From the NCBI GenBank assembly GCA_012520295.1, contig JAAYOP010000090.1:1-35634 (forward strand): DNA of 35,634 nucleotides, read 5' to 3'. The position numbers were made by a program, and so were the translations under genes. Positions 1-8,800 of the stretch are shown in pieces. The DNA is from Clostridiales bacterium (lineage in GTDB: Bacteria > Bacillota > Clostridia > Oscillospirales > Oscillospiraceae). Positions within the stretch are counted from its first letter, which is position 1, and each line of letters starts with the position of its first letter. Under the pieces are notes generated by a model, which did no database searches, was not told the DNA's origin, and saw only the letters and a program-made list of their open reading frames with translations.

Positions 1-10
1 CATCTTGCAT
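1..10 (-). CDS. start of a gene cut by the left window edge
   Basis: On the minus strand an AAGGAG ribosome binding site (15-20) is followed by ATG codons at 8-10 and 1-3. The reading frame leaves the window at once, so the product cannot be named. Spacing from AAGGAG is 4 nt to the first ATG and 11 nt to the second, so the true start is uncertain. It lies downstream of fhs in the same orientation, separated from it by two hairpins, so it is probably a separate transcript. Confidence 0.35.
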
Positions 11-65
11 GCATCTCCTTGTTTTTATGTTGGTTTACAAACTCATCTTAACAGGTTTCGCATGC

Positions 66-101
66 AGGGGGAATAGGTTTTGCTATTCCTCCTTTATTTT
101 T
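66..101. terminator. hairpin with T-rich flank in the leader of the left-edge gene
   Basis: An 11-bp stem (66-76 with 83-93, one G-T wobble) encloses a 6-nt loop. It is followed on the plus strand by TTATTTTT, which is terminator-like in the plus direction. However, no plus-strand gene precedes it. Read on the minus strand it sits in the probable 5' leader of the gene at the left edge and lacks a following T-run, so it could be a leader structure instead. The stem is certain; the role is not. Confidence 0.4.
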
Positions 102-128
102 GCCAATTATAATTTTACACTAAGAACA

Positions 129-174
129 AGCGGATTGCGCAAATACAAGCTTTGCACAATCCGCTGCTTTTTTT
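129..174. terminator. intrinsic terminator downstream of fhs
   Basis: AGCGGATTG (129-137) pairs with CAATCCGCT (157-165), and the stem continues inward with GCAAA/TTTGC after one mismatch. A seven-T run follows on the plus strand (168-174). On the minus strand, the direction of fhs, the stem is followed by the weaker TTGTTCTTAG. It lies just after the fhs stop codon, so I read it as the fhs terminator, probably working in both directions. Confidence 0.6.
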
Positions 175-186
175 ATTCAAGCTGAT

Positions 187-1860
187 TTAGAACAGTCCAC
201 TGATAAGACCGTTTTCATCCACATCGATCTTCTCTGCGGAGGGAACCTTGGGCAGTCCGGGCATTGTCATAATCTCGCCGGTGAGAGCCACGGCAAATCC
301 CGCGCCCGCGGAAATCCTGACTGCGCGGACAGAAATATTAAAGTCCGCGGGACGTCCCAGCTTTTTCGGGTCGTCGGTGAGGGAATACTGGGTCTTTGCC
401 ATGCAGACGGGAACATTGCCGTAACCCAGCTTCTCGATTCTCTCAATCTGCTTGAGTGAGGAACCTTCAAATGAGACACCCTTGGCACCATATACCTTTT
501 TGGCGATAGCTTCGATCTTCTCCCTAATGCTGAGATTTGAATCGTATGTGAAGGAGAAGTCGTTTTTATCTTTTTCAATGGCTTCGAGAACCTGATTTGC
601 CAGATCCACGCCGCCTTCGCCGCCCTTTGCCCATACTTCTGTGAGGGCAAATCTGGCGTTAGCCTTTTTACAGGCATCCTCAATCAGCTTCAGCTCGGCA
701 TCCGTGTCGCTTACAAAGCGGTTTATGGCCACAACAGCCGGAAGCTTGAATACCTGTGTTACGTTTTCAATGTGCTTGAGCAGGTTGGGTATTCCCTTTT
801 CCAGAGCCGCCAGGTCTTCCTTGCCCAGCTCGTCCTTCGCGGCTCCGCCGTGGAGCTTAAGAGCCTTAACTGTTGCCACTATAACAACTGCGTCGGGCTG
901 TATTCCTGCATAGCGGCACTTGATATCGATAAACTTCTCGGCACCCAGGTCAGCTCCGAAACCTGCTTCGGTTACAACATAGTCGGCCAGCTTCAGTGCC
1001 GTGGTGGTAGCGGCAACACTGTTGCAGCCGTGAGCTATATTGGCAAAGGGTCCGCCGTGGACGAATGCCGGCGTATGCTCAAGGGTCTGCACCAGATTGG
1101 GCTTGATGGCATCCTTCAGGAGAGCTGCCATGGCTCCCTGCGCTTTCAGGTCACCGGCGGTTACAGGCTCATTCTTCCTGGTATATCCGATTATAATCTT
1201 TGCCAGTCTGTTCTTCAGATCCGTTATGTCTTTGGCGAGGCAAAGAATTGCCATTATCTCGGAAGCAACGGTAATGTCATACCCGTCTTCCCTGGGAACG
1301 CCCTGGGTCTTTCCGCCCAGACCTACAACCACATTGCGGAGGGCCCTGTCATTCATGTCCACGGCACGACGCCATGATATGCGGCAGGGGTCAATATCCA
1401 GTGTGTTGCCCTGGTATATATGGTTGTCTATCATAGCGGCAAGAAGGTTGTTTGCCGCGCCTATGGCATGGAAGTCACCTGTGAAGTGAAGGTTAATATC
1501 CTCCATTGGTACAACCTGGGCATAGCCGCCCCCTGCGGCTCCGCCCTTAACTCCAAATACCGGACCCAGTGACGGCTCTCTGAGACATAGGAATGCTTTC
1601 TTTCCAAGCTTCGAGAGCGCATCGGCAAGACCTGTGCTGCAGGTTGTCTTTCCTTCGCCTGCCGATGTGGGGTTTATAGCGGTGACAAGTATCAGCTTAC
1701 CCTTCATGGGGTGGTCCTTCAGCTTTGTGATGTCAACCTTTGCTTTGTGTTTTCCATAGTGTTCCAGAATATCGGAATCCAGTCCGACCTTCGCGGCTAT
1801 TTCGTCGATGTGAAGCGGTTTAGCTTCCTGAGCTATTTCTATGTCCGACTTAAATGCCAT
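187..1860 (-). CDS. fhs: formate--tetrahydrofolate ligase
   Basis: This cytosolic enzyme joins formate to tetrahydrofolate with ATP, giving 10-formyl-THF for purine synthesis and one-carbon metabolism (in acetogens, also the methyl branch of the Wood-Ljungdahl pathway). The 557-residue protein has the family's usual length. The ATP-binding loop [10 protein letters not shown] is at residues 64-73, and the glycine-rich segment [22 protein letters not shown] that follows the loop in FTHFS enzymes is present. The start is firm: AGGAGGT (1868-1874) lies 7 nt before ATG. It is the last gene of the M16-M16-lgt-fhs run, with a 94-nt gap after lgt, so it may also have its own leader. Its presence alone does not prove acetogenesis, because many Clostridia use it anabolically. 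Confidence 0.97.
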   Translation of the reverse strand: MAFKSDIEIAQEAKPLHIDEIAAKVGLDSDILEHYGKHKAKVDITKLKDHPMKGKLILVTAINPTSAGEGKTTCSTGLADALSKLGKKAFLCLREPSLGPVFGVKGGAAGGGYAQVVPMEDINLHFTGDFHAIGAANNLLAAMIDNHIYQGNTLDIDPCRISWRRAVDMNDRALRNVVVGLGGKTQGVPREDGYDITVASEIMAILCLAKDITDLKNRLAKIIIGYTRKNEPVTAGDLKAQGAMAALLKDAIKPNLVQTLEHTPAFVHGGPFANIAHGCNSVAATTTALKLADYVVTEAGFGADLGAEKFIDIKCRYAGIQPDAVVIVATVKALKLHGGAAKDELGKEDLAALEKGIPNLLKHIENVTQVFKLPAVVAINRFVSDTDAELKLIEDACKKANARFALTEVWAKGGEGGVDLANQVLEAIEKDKNDFSFTYDSNLSIREKIEAIAKKVYGAKGVSFEGSSLKQIERIEKLGYGNVPVCMAKTQYSLTDDPKKLGRPADFNISVRAVRISAGAGFAVALTGEIMTMPGLPKVPSAEKIDVDENGLISGLF

Positions 1861-1954
1861 TAAATGTACCTCCTAATATAAAATGCAAAAGATATATATA
1901 TGTTAGGCAAAAAACCTACTAAGTGATTTGGAGCCCCTCGGGAAGGAGCCTGAT

Positions 1955-2980
1955 TTATCCCTTTTCGGGCGGCACATTCTCCCCTTCCGGGAGATTACTA
2001 TCCCCTTCCTCTGCTGACGGTTCTTCAGGGAAATCAGCTTTTTGTATAAGGGTATTATATATATCCGATAGCTCCTGGTCTTCCTCTTCCTGTTCAGGAA
2101 GAGTTTCGGAATCCTCCACCCGAGAAGCCAGGTGTCTGTTTACATAGAGCTCATCCGGTTCGTGGTTCTTTCCAATCCTGTTATATAAGAGAAGGGCAAG
2201 GGAGCCTATTACACATATAAGCGCCACCAGTTGCGAGACTCTCAGCTGGGTTCCGAAAAGGAAAAGACTGTCCTGCCGAAGCCCTTCTATATAGAGTCTC
2301 CCCAGTCCATACCATCCCAGGTACATTATGAATACTTCCCCGTCGAACTTCCTTCTTTTTGAATAGAAGTGGAGAAGTATGAAGCCCAGGACATTCCATA
2401 AACTCTCATACAGGAAGGCGGGGTGGTAGTAAAAGGTTCCATATTGATTGGTGAGGCCCATTTTCCAGGGCACACTGGTTTTATAGCCGAAGGCTTCCCT
2501 GTTGACAAAGTTGCCCCACCGGCCAACTGCCTGTCCTATCAGAAGTCCAAGGCCTGAAATATCTGCCACGGCCCCCAGCTTAACCTTTTTAACTCTTGAG
2601 AATATCAGGGCGCCGATAAAGGCAAATATAACGCCCCCGTATATGGCAAGACCGCCTTCGCGAATATTTACAATTCTGACGATGTTTTCCCACAAGCTTC
2701 CCTTGAAGCTCCAATCGTAGAACACAACGTAATACAGTCTGGCGCCCACCACACCTATGGGAACAGCGTAAATAAGCAGGTCCACAATATTGTCATCATT
2801 CAGGCCAAACTGCTTGGCCCTTTTAAAAGCGTATATTACTGCAAGGAGAAATCCCAGCGCGATTATTATACCGTACCAATAAAACTTCCATCCGAAAAGA
2901 ACAAAATACGGCTTGAAATCCAATATGAATTTTTCGCCCAGGATTGGAAAGGAAATTGTCGCATCGCTCATATCCGGCAT
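1955..2980 (-). CDS. lgt: prolipoprotein diacylglyceryl transferase
   Basis: Lgt moves a diacylglyceryl group from phosphatidylglycerol to the lipobox cysteine of prelipoproteins in the cytoplasmic membrane, the first step of lipoprotein maturation. The Lgt signature GRWGNFVNREAFG is at residues 153-165, and the loop REGGLAIYGG is at 107-116. The position occupied by the important His103 in E. coli Lgt appears to be Tyr here. About seven hydrophobic segments span residues 20-265. The protein is longer than the usual ~260-300 residues because of a ~60-residue hydrophilic tail (after about 275) in which about a third of residues are acidic. The ATG at 2980 has AAAGGGG about 10 nt upstream. The gap to the upstream M16 gene is 18 nt, so the two are co-transcribed. 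Confidence 0.95.
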   Translation of the reverse strand: MPDMSDATISFPILGEKFILDFKPYFVLFGWKFYWYGIIIALGFLLAVIYAFKRAKQFGLNDDNIVDLLIYAVPIGVVGARLYYVVFYDWSFKGSLWENIVRIVNIREGGLAIYGGVIFAFIGALIFSRVKKVKLGAVADISGLGLLIGQAVGRWGNFVNREAFGYKTSVPWKMGLTNQYGTFYYHPAFLYESLWNVLGFILLHFYSKRRKFDGEVFIMYLGWYGLGRLYIEGLRQDSLFLFGTQLRVSQLVALICVIGSLALLLYNRIGKNHEPDELYVNRHLASRVEDSETLPEQEEEDQELSDIYNTLIQKADFPEEPSAEEGDSNLPEGENVPPEKG

Positions 2981-2998
2981 TAATCTACATCCCCTTTA

Positions 2999-4279
2999 TC
3001 AATTGTCCGCCTCATTGGGCCATACAATCGATATCGCCAGGCGCTCAGGATTAAAAGCGTCTGAGATGAACCTTTGTATTTCGTCAATTGATATTTTATC
3101 ATAATAATCCAGACCCTTCATAGGGTCATAGCCTTTGAAATGACCGTCAGCAAGATAGGCTGTTATATTCTCCATATCGTCAAAGTCTCTCAGGTAGTTT
3201 CCGATGCTCGCTTTTTTGAGTCTCTCAAAAAGCTGTACATCCACGCCCTCGCGGCTTATCCTGTCCGCTTCCGCCGTAATCTCATCCATAACCTGGAGAG
3301 GCTCGCGGCTTTCACCCACCGCGCAGGCATACATCCCGCCTGGAACGTATGAAAAGCCGGCGCCAAATCTATTATTAATCAGTCCCTTGGCATACATTCT
3401 TGCATACAGGGGCGAGGACGTCCCCGCCAGTACGGCACAGGCCAGATTTCCAAGCAGGAGAAATCTGAAATACTCCTCTCCGTTATCGGGCTGCTCAAAC
3501 TTTGAGCCCATTCTGAAGAGAGGAGCCGCCACTTCCATATTAACCTCATACTTCTTCTTGTTGGGATACAAGGTCTCGGGCTCACCGTAGTCCCTCTGGG
3601 GAAGCTCGCCGGCCTCCTGCACAATTATCTCCCGGGCAGTATCGATAACCTTCTGGGCGTCCAGATCCCCGGCAACGCATAAGACCATATTGGACGGATT
3701 ATAGAAGACCTTGTGGCAGTCATATAGCGTGTCCGCCGTGATCTCAGCAATGCTTTCAACGGTTCCGGCAATTGGGTCTCTCACTGGATTATGGGCGTAA
3801 AGGGCCCTCAAAAGATTTTGATAGACTGCACGGGTGGGGTTATCCTCGCCCATGAGTATTTCCTGGGCTATTATCCCCTGCTCCTTTTCCACGCTCTCCG
3901 GCGTAAAATACGGGATAGAGACAAAGCTCAGCAATATCCTGAGGTTATCATAAAAATTATCAGCGCATTCAAAGTGATATGCAGTTATTCCTGTGCTCGT
4001 ATAGGCATTTGGAGACGCCCCGTTTAAAGACAACTGCATAAGGGCGTTGCCCTCCTCGGTGTCAAACATTTTATGCTCGAGAAAATGCGCGACTCCGGCC
4101 GGAGTATCCACCCACTTTCCACCAAGGGCAAACCGCCTGTCACACCCGCCGTAATTGGTGGCGAAGAATGCGAAATACTTGTTGAAGCCCCTTTTGGGAA
4201 GCACATATATGTTCAGCTTGTTATCAAGGACATGGTGATAAACCTTTTCACCTATTTTCTCATATTCGATAAGCTTCAT
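2999..4279 (-). CDS. M16 family zinc peptidase (YmfH-like, catalytic partner)
   Basis: This is an insulinase/processing-peptidase family protein with the inverted zinc motif HxxEH intact: HFLEH at residues 65-69. A glutamate at about 133-140 could be the third zinc ligand. It resembles Bacillus YmfH, which sits next to a related protein lacking the zinc site. The same pairing is seen here: the upstream M16 gene overlaps it by 4 bp (ATGA at 4276-4279), so translation is coupled and a heterodimer is likely. No signal peptide is seen, so the protein is probably cytoplasmic. The substrate is unknown; related pairs (AlbE/AlbF) process peptides. The 18-nt gap to lgt places it in the same operon. 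Confidence 0.88.
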   Translation of the reverse strand: MKLIEYEKIGEKVYHHVLDNKLNIYVLPKRGFNKYFAFFATNYGGCDRRFALGGKWVDTPAGVAHFLEHKMFDTEEGNALMQLSLNGASPNAYTSTGITAYHFECADNFYDNLRILLSFVSIPYFTPESVEKEQGIIAQEILMGEDNPTRAVYQNLLRALYAHNPVRDPIAGTVESIAEITADTLYDCHKVFYNPSNMVLCVAGDLDAQKVIDTAREIIVQEAGELPQRDYGEPETLYPNKKKYEVNMEVAAPLFRMGSKFEQPDNGEEYFRFLLLGNLACAVLAGTSSPLYARMYAKGLINNRFGAGFSYVPGGMYACAVGESREPLQVMDEITAEADRISREGVDVQLFERLKKASIGNYLRDFDDMENITAYLADGHFKGYDPMKGLDYYDKISIDEIQRFISDAFNPERLAISIVWPNEADN

Positions 4280-5562
4280 ATCTGAGGCACCTCCTGCTTA
4301 TTTCTAAGGAAATAAACGGTATCAAGACAGACGCTCCGGGCTATTTTTTCAACTTCTTCCTTGGTAACTTTTTCAGTAAGAGCCGCATATTCCTCAAGTC
4401 CGTAGTCCAGGCCGTCCACAGCCTGGCCCAGGTAGAAGGCATCCATAGAAGCAGCGGAATCCAATGCGGCTTTCAGAGACGACGAAACGACTTTTTTCGC
4501 CCCGTCCAGCTCTTCCGGAGAAATCTCACCCCTTTTAACAGCCTCAAGCTGGGTGAGTATTTCGCCAAGGGCCTCATCGTATTTATTGAAATCAATCCCC
4601 GATATAACATACATTACGCCCTTGTGCCTGTCTATCATGGAGCTTGTGTAGTAGCACAGGGACAGTCTTTCACGCACATTTAAAAACAGCTTGGAGGATA
4701 TGCCGCCCCCGTATACGGCGTTGAAAACCGTTATCGCCGCAAGTTCGGGAGAACGCATAATCTCACCAAGCCTGAATCCCAGGGATAGCTTTCCCTGGGT
4801 AACATCCAGCATTTCCACATGGTAATTGGGTTCTCCGCAGCTTATGCGCACCTGGGTTGCCGCTTCGTCTGCAATTTCTCTTCTCGGAAGTATTTTAAAG
4901 GCTTCCAGCACGGCGGCTTCCACCCTTTCAGGAGTTGCGCTGCCGCAGTAAAACATCTGTATCTCAGAGCCTTCGAGTATACTTTTATAGTGCTTTGTCA
5001 GCGCGGATGGGGTTATCTTCTCCGTTGACTGCACAGACCCCAACACATTGACGCCCAAATCCTCGTCCTTGAACATTATCTCCCTTAATCTCAGAAGAGA
5101 ATAGGTGATTTTATCATTCAGATTGGCTCTGATTTTTTCGCACTGCTTTTCCTTCTCGGAAGCAACATAATCGTCCAGCAGGTTGCCGCCTTTTGTGACG
5201 GGTGCCAGAAGCACATCGCCCACAAGACCTATAACGCGCTCGAGAAGTGAGGTCTCGCCTGGAATATACTTATCGTCTACAAAATTTGATATAAAGCCTG
5301 TACATTGGATTTCACCGGCCAGCCTCACCACCGGCTCTATGGCGGCACCGTACAGGTCATTGAGCGCCGCCGCCATGCTCTCCATATCGGGATATTTTGC
5401 GCATCCCCTTCTCAAAACGTTTGGAATCAAAGCGTTTAGAGATGCGTTTTCTCTATTTAACTGCTGCAGAAGATATACGCTGAAGTAGCTTGCCTTGAAC
5501 TTATCGGTTGTTATGCAGGTCAGTTCCACATTTGGCATGATCTGTTTTCTAATGGCGTCCAT
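4276..5562 (-). CDS. M16 family protein without zinc site (YmfF-like)
   Basis: An M16-fold protein of about 428 residues that resembles its downstream neighbour in length and layout but has no HxxEH. The matching N-terminal region (around NRENASLNALIPNVLRRG) carries no histidine pair. It is therefore probably the non-catalytic half of a heterodimer with the HFLEH protein, as for YmfF/YmfH; this is inference from family knowledge. The reading frame extends upstream to a TTG at 5598, but AAGGGAG (5574-5580) precedes ATG at 5562 by 11 nt, so I prefer that start. Its stop overlaps the next start by 4 bp. A promoter at 5723-5751 lies upstream. Confidence 0.85.
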   Translation of the reverse strand: MDAIRKQIMPNVELTCITTDKFKASYFSVYLLQQLNRENASLNALIPNVLRRGCAKYPDMESMAAALNDLYGAAIEPVVRLAGEIQCTGFISNFVDDKYIPGETSLLERVIGLVGDVLLAPVTKGGNLLDDYVASEKEKQCEKIRANLNDKITYSLLRLREIMFKDEDLGVNVLGSVQSTEKITPSALTKHYKSILEGSEIQMFYCGSATPERVEAAVLEAFKILPRREIADEAATQVRISCGEPNYHVEMLDVTQGKLSLGFRLGEIMRSPELAAITVFNAVYGGGISSKLFLNVRERLSLCYYTSSMIDRHKGVMYVISGIDFNKYDEALGEILTQLEAVKRGEISPEELDGAKKVVSSSLKAALDSAASMDAFYLGQAVDGLDYGLEEYAALTEKVTKEEVEKIARSVCLDTVYFLRNKQEVPQI

Positions 5563-5722
5563 AGTTCTCAAAGCTCCCTTCACACAGCATGACGACAAGA
5601 TGACCAGGGCATATCATAAAAACCCGTGACCGATATGCCAAAATCACATGACGGCATATAAAATTGCACCAGCGAAGTCGGTTTCGGCATAAATACTATC
5701 ATTTTTTCACAAATATATCATA

Positions 5723-5751
5723 TTTATATCATATTATCCGCTGTGAAACAA
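5723..5751 (-). promoter_or_regulatory. sigma-A-like promoter for the M16-lgt-fhs operon
   Basis: Read on the minus strand, TTGTTT (-35, 5746-5751) and TATAAA (-10, 5723-5728) are separated by exactly 17 nt in an AT-rich stretch, ahead of the first M16 gene. Between this and the gene (5563-5722) there is an inverted pair ATATGCC/GGCATAT around 5633-5660 whose role is unknown. The assignment rests on consensus and position only. Confidence 0.45.
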
Positions 5752-5815
5752 TACGTTTTCAGCCTTGTTATCTTTTCCGTTAAAATTTCTACGGCTGATT
5801 ATAAAATAGATAAAT

Positions 5816-8800
5816 TTATTCCTTATTTTTGGATATATCTACGAAAATATTTCCCATTGATGCCTCTTGTGTTTCATTCTTTTTCATTGTTTTTTCAACC
5901 AGTATCCTGTGCTTTCCTCCCCTCGAAACCCTAATTTCAAGTATTCCCTCAGCAGTATTTACATATGCCTTATACCCATCCCAGACCTGAGGGAGGCGCG
6001 GCCGCAGCACAAGCTCTCCGTTTACCTTCCTGATACCGAGAAGATCCTCCACAACGATTCTATAATACCATGCCGCCGCTCCAGTATACCAGCTCCATCC
6101 TCCTCTGCCTGTGCACTGGGGATTTGCGTACACATCCGCCGTAATGACATAGGGCTCGGTTTTATAAGTTTCCTGGCGGTGACTCATGGGGGCAAGAGCT
6201 CTGAGCATATTCCACCCTTTTTCCGTCATCCCCGCCTTCAGGCAGGCCGCGGCAAGCCATATGGCGGCATGGGTATACTGGCCTCCGTTTTCTCTTGTTC
6301 CCGGAAGATAACCAATAATATACCCCGGATTAGGACCCTTTCCGTCAAAAGGCGGTGTGAACAGCTTGACAATTCCATTATTCCGGTCAAACAGGTGAGT
6401 TGCGGCACTGTCAAGAGCCTGCTTGATTTTGTCCTGGCTGCCAAAGCCGCTTAATACCGCAAAGCTCTGGGCAATCGAGTCTATTTTGCATTCCGCTCCG
6501 GCTTCGCTGCCTAGGGGCTTGCCATTGTCGTAGTAGCCTCTTATATACCATTTGCCGTCCCATGCCTTGTCGGCCGCGGTTCCCAAAGCCAGAGCCTGGC
6601 TTTTATACCGCGCTGAGAGTCCGTTTTCGCCCATATGAGCACATATATCTGAAAATCTCTCCATTACCAGGGCTGCAAACCACGTCAGCCAGACGCTCTC
6701 ACCCTTTCCCTCGGCTCCCACCTTGTCAAAGCCGTCATTCCAGTCTCCTGTGCCAATGTGGAGCAGGTTGTGTTCTCCGGTCCCACGGCTGAGAACCATT
6801 TCAATTGCCCTTATACAGTGGTTGAATACCGTGTCCGGGGCCCCGGCCGGCTCAGCCTGCTCATACCTGTCATGCTCTCCCTGCCTTAAAACATGGGAGC
6901 GCAAATAATCAGCCTCTTGCTTTAAAATCCCATAATCTCCGGTCTTTCCGATATATACGACAACCGTATAGGGAAGCCAGAGCAAATCGTCGCTAATTCT
7001 TGTTCTGACGCCCTTATCCGGCTCCCCGTCTCTCCCCTTGTGCCACCAGTGCTGGACGTCGCCCTGCTCATACTGGTGCCTGCAGGCTGCTAAAATCTGT
7101 TCTCTGACAAGCTGGGGAGCGCAATCGGTCAGGGCGCACACATCCTGAAGCTGATCTCTGAAGCCGTATGCTCCTCCGCTCTGATAAATGGATGTTCTGC
7201 CCATAACCCTGCAAGCCAGTACCTGATAGAGCGCCCAGCCGTTTATATAGTTGTCCAGCTCCTTTGAAGGCGTCTCGATGGTTATGCCGCATACAAGGCT
7301 TTTCCAGTATTCAATGGTCTCCGACAGCGCATTTTTGGCGGTTTCAGGATTTGTCAATTTCCTGAGCTCATCCAAGTCATCCACTCCGCATACAAGAACC
7401 ACCGTTTCAGCCGCCTGGAAGTACGCACCGAAGCAGGGGTCAAGGGCCGCTCCCACACGGCCGTCCAAAAGCCCCAGCCGCCAGGAGGTTTTGTCGCAGG
7501 TAAATTCGCTTACAGCCGTATTGGACACAAGGGTAAAAACCCCCGAGCTGTCATCCCTGTTCAGATTTCTCGCCACAAAAGCATCATTCTTCAAGCAAGT
7601 CAGTACACTCCTGGACTCGTCCTCCTCGGAGCCTAAAATCAAACCTGTAAAATATTTGATTTTATCGCTGTCGGTTTTATTTTCAATATCTATGATAATA
7701 ACCCGCGCGTCTATTCTCGGATGGACGAAGGCGGTCATTTTAACATTGGTCCTGTCGATTGTTTTCTCCCAGGAGGCAAATCCGAAGCCGTATGTGACCC
7801 GGCAGGGTATACCATCGGTTGTGGCAAAAAGTGATACGCTCTTTCCCGTCCTGCTCAGCTCTATTGTCTCCGGCCCCTCTATAGAAAGGGGATCGTTATG
7901 CCAGGAGTTAATCCGAAACTCCCTGGCATTGCCATGCCACATATTGCCTGTACCCGCATCGGTGCAAAGCCAGCCAAAGCCCCCGTTTGCGAGAATATGG
8001 CTCCAGGCTATGCTGTTCAGGTTTCCTTCGGTTTCAAAGACAAAGCTCCTGTCGGAATCAAACTCACAGGAGGGGATTTTATCCACCTTGCTGTCCGCGA
8101 TTTTCAGTAGCCTGTCTTTGGGACGGAGCTGTGTGTCGCGCTGTACCCGCTCCACACCCTCGGAGAAGTTTATCACCACATCGGACATGGCAAGCACACC
8201 CACAACTTCGGCGCTGTTTCCGTCAATAAGATGGATACCCGGCGACATGTTTACATGGCTCTCCCTGCCCAGTTTCCTGATGGCATCGCTCAGCAGGGTC
8301 CTCACCGGCTGGTGATAGCTTCCACCGTCGTCAATTATATAAACCAGGTCATAACGGAACCCGTTTTGGGAGATAAGCGCGTGTTCTCTTATCAGCTTGA
8401 TGCTTTTTTCCGCCTCTTCCTCATTATTTACCCGGGCTGTTAAGACGGGAAAGTCCCCAGATATTCCATAGCGCCAAAGGCCCTGCTTACCTTGACAGCC
8501 TGCTTCCACATAACCGGCAAGCTTTGTCCTCTCACTTGTCAGGTACACAAGACTGCTCAGCCTGTACATTGCCTCGTCAACTTCATTGGGCAGCATTTCA
8601 AGGGCCTTTGCCTTGTTGTCCAGATACGAAATGCCCCTGTGCTTTTTTATTTTCAGTATTCTCTGGGCGCTGCAGGCCGCAGTTTCTTCATCCTCAGACA
8701 CGGCAAGGGCAAAGTGAATCCTCCTGCTCTCGCCCGGCCTTAAGCTGAATTTAAGGCTTGCATATACACAGGGGTCCAGAACGGAGCCTATGCTGCCCGT

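Noticed and set aside
1861-1954. THF riboswitch in the fhs leader
   Set aside because: The 94-nt spacer is AT-rich with only a 4-bp hairpin and none of the conserved core I would expect.
7251-8315. 354-codon open frame on the plus strand
   Set aside because: It lies wholly antisense to the glucan synthase, lacks a ribosome binding site, and its composition (Ser/Leu-rich) is what a reverse-strand shadow gives.
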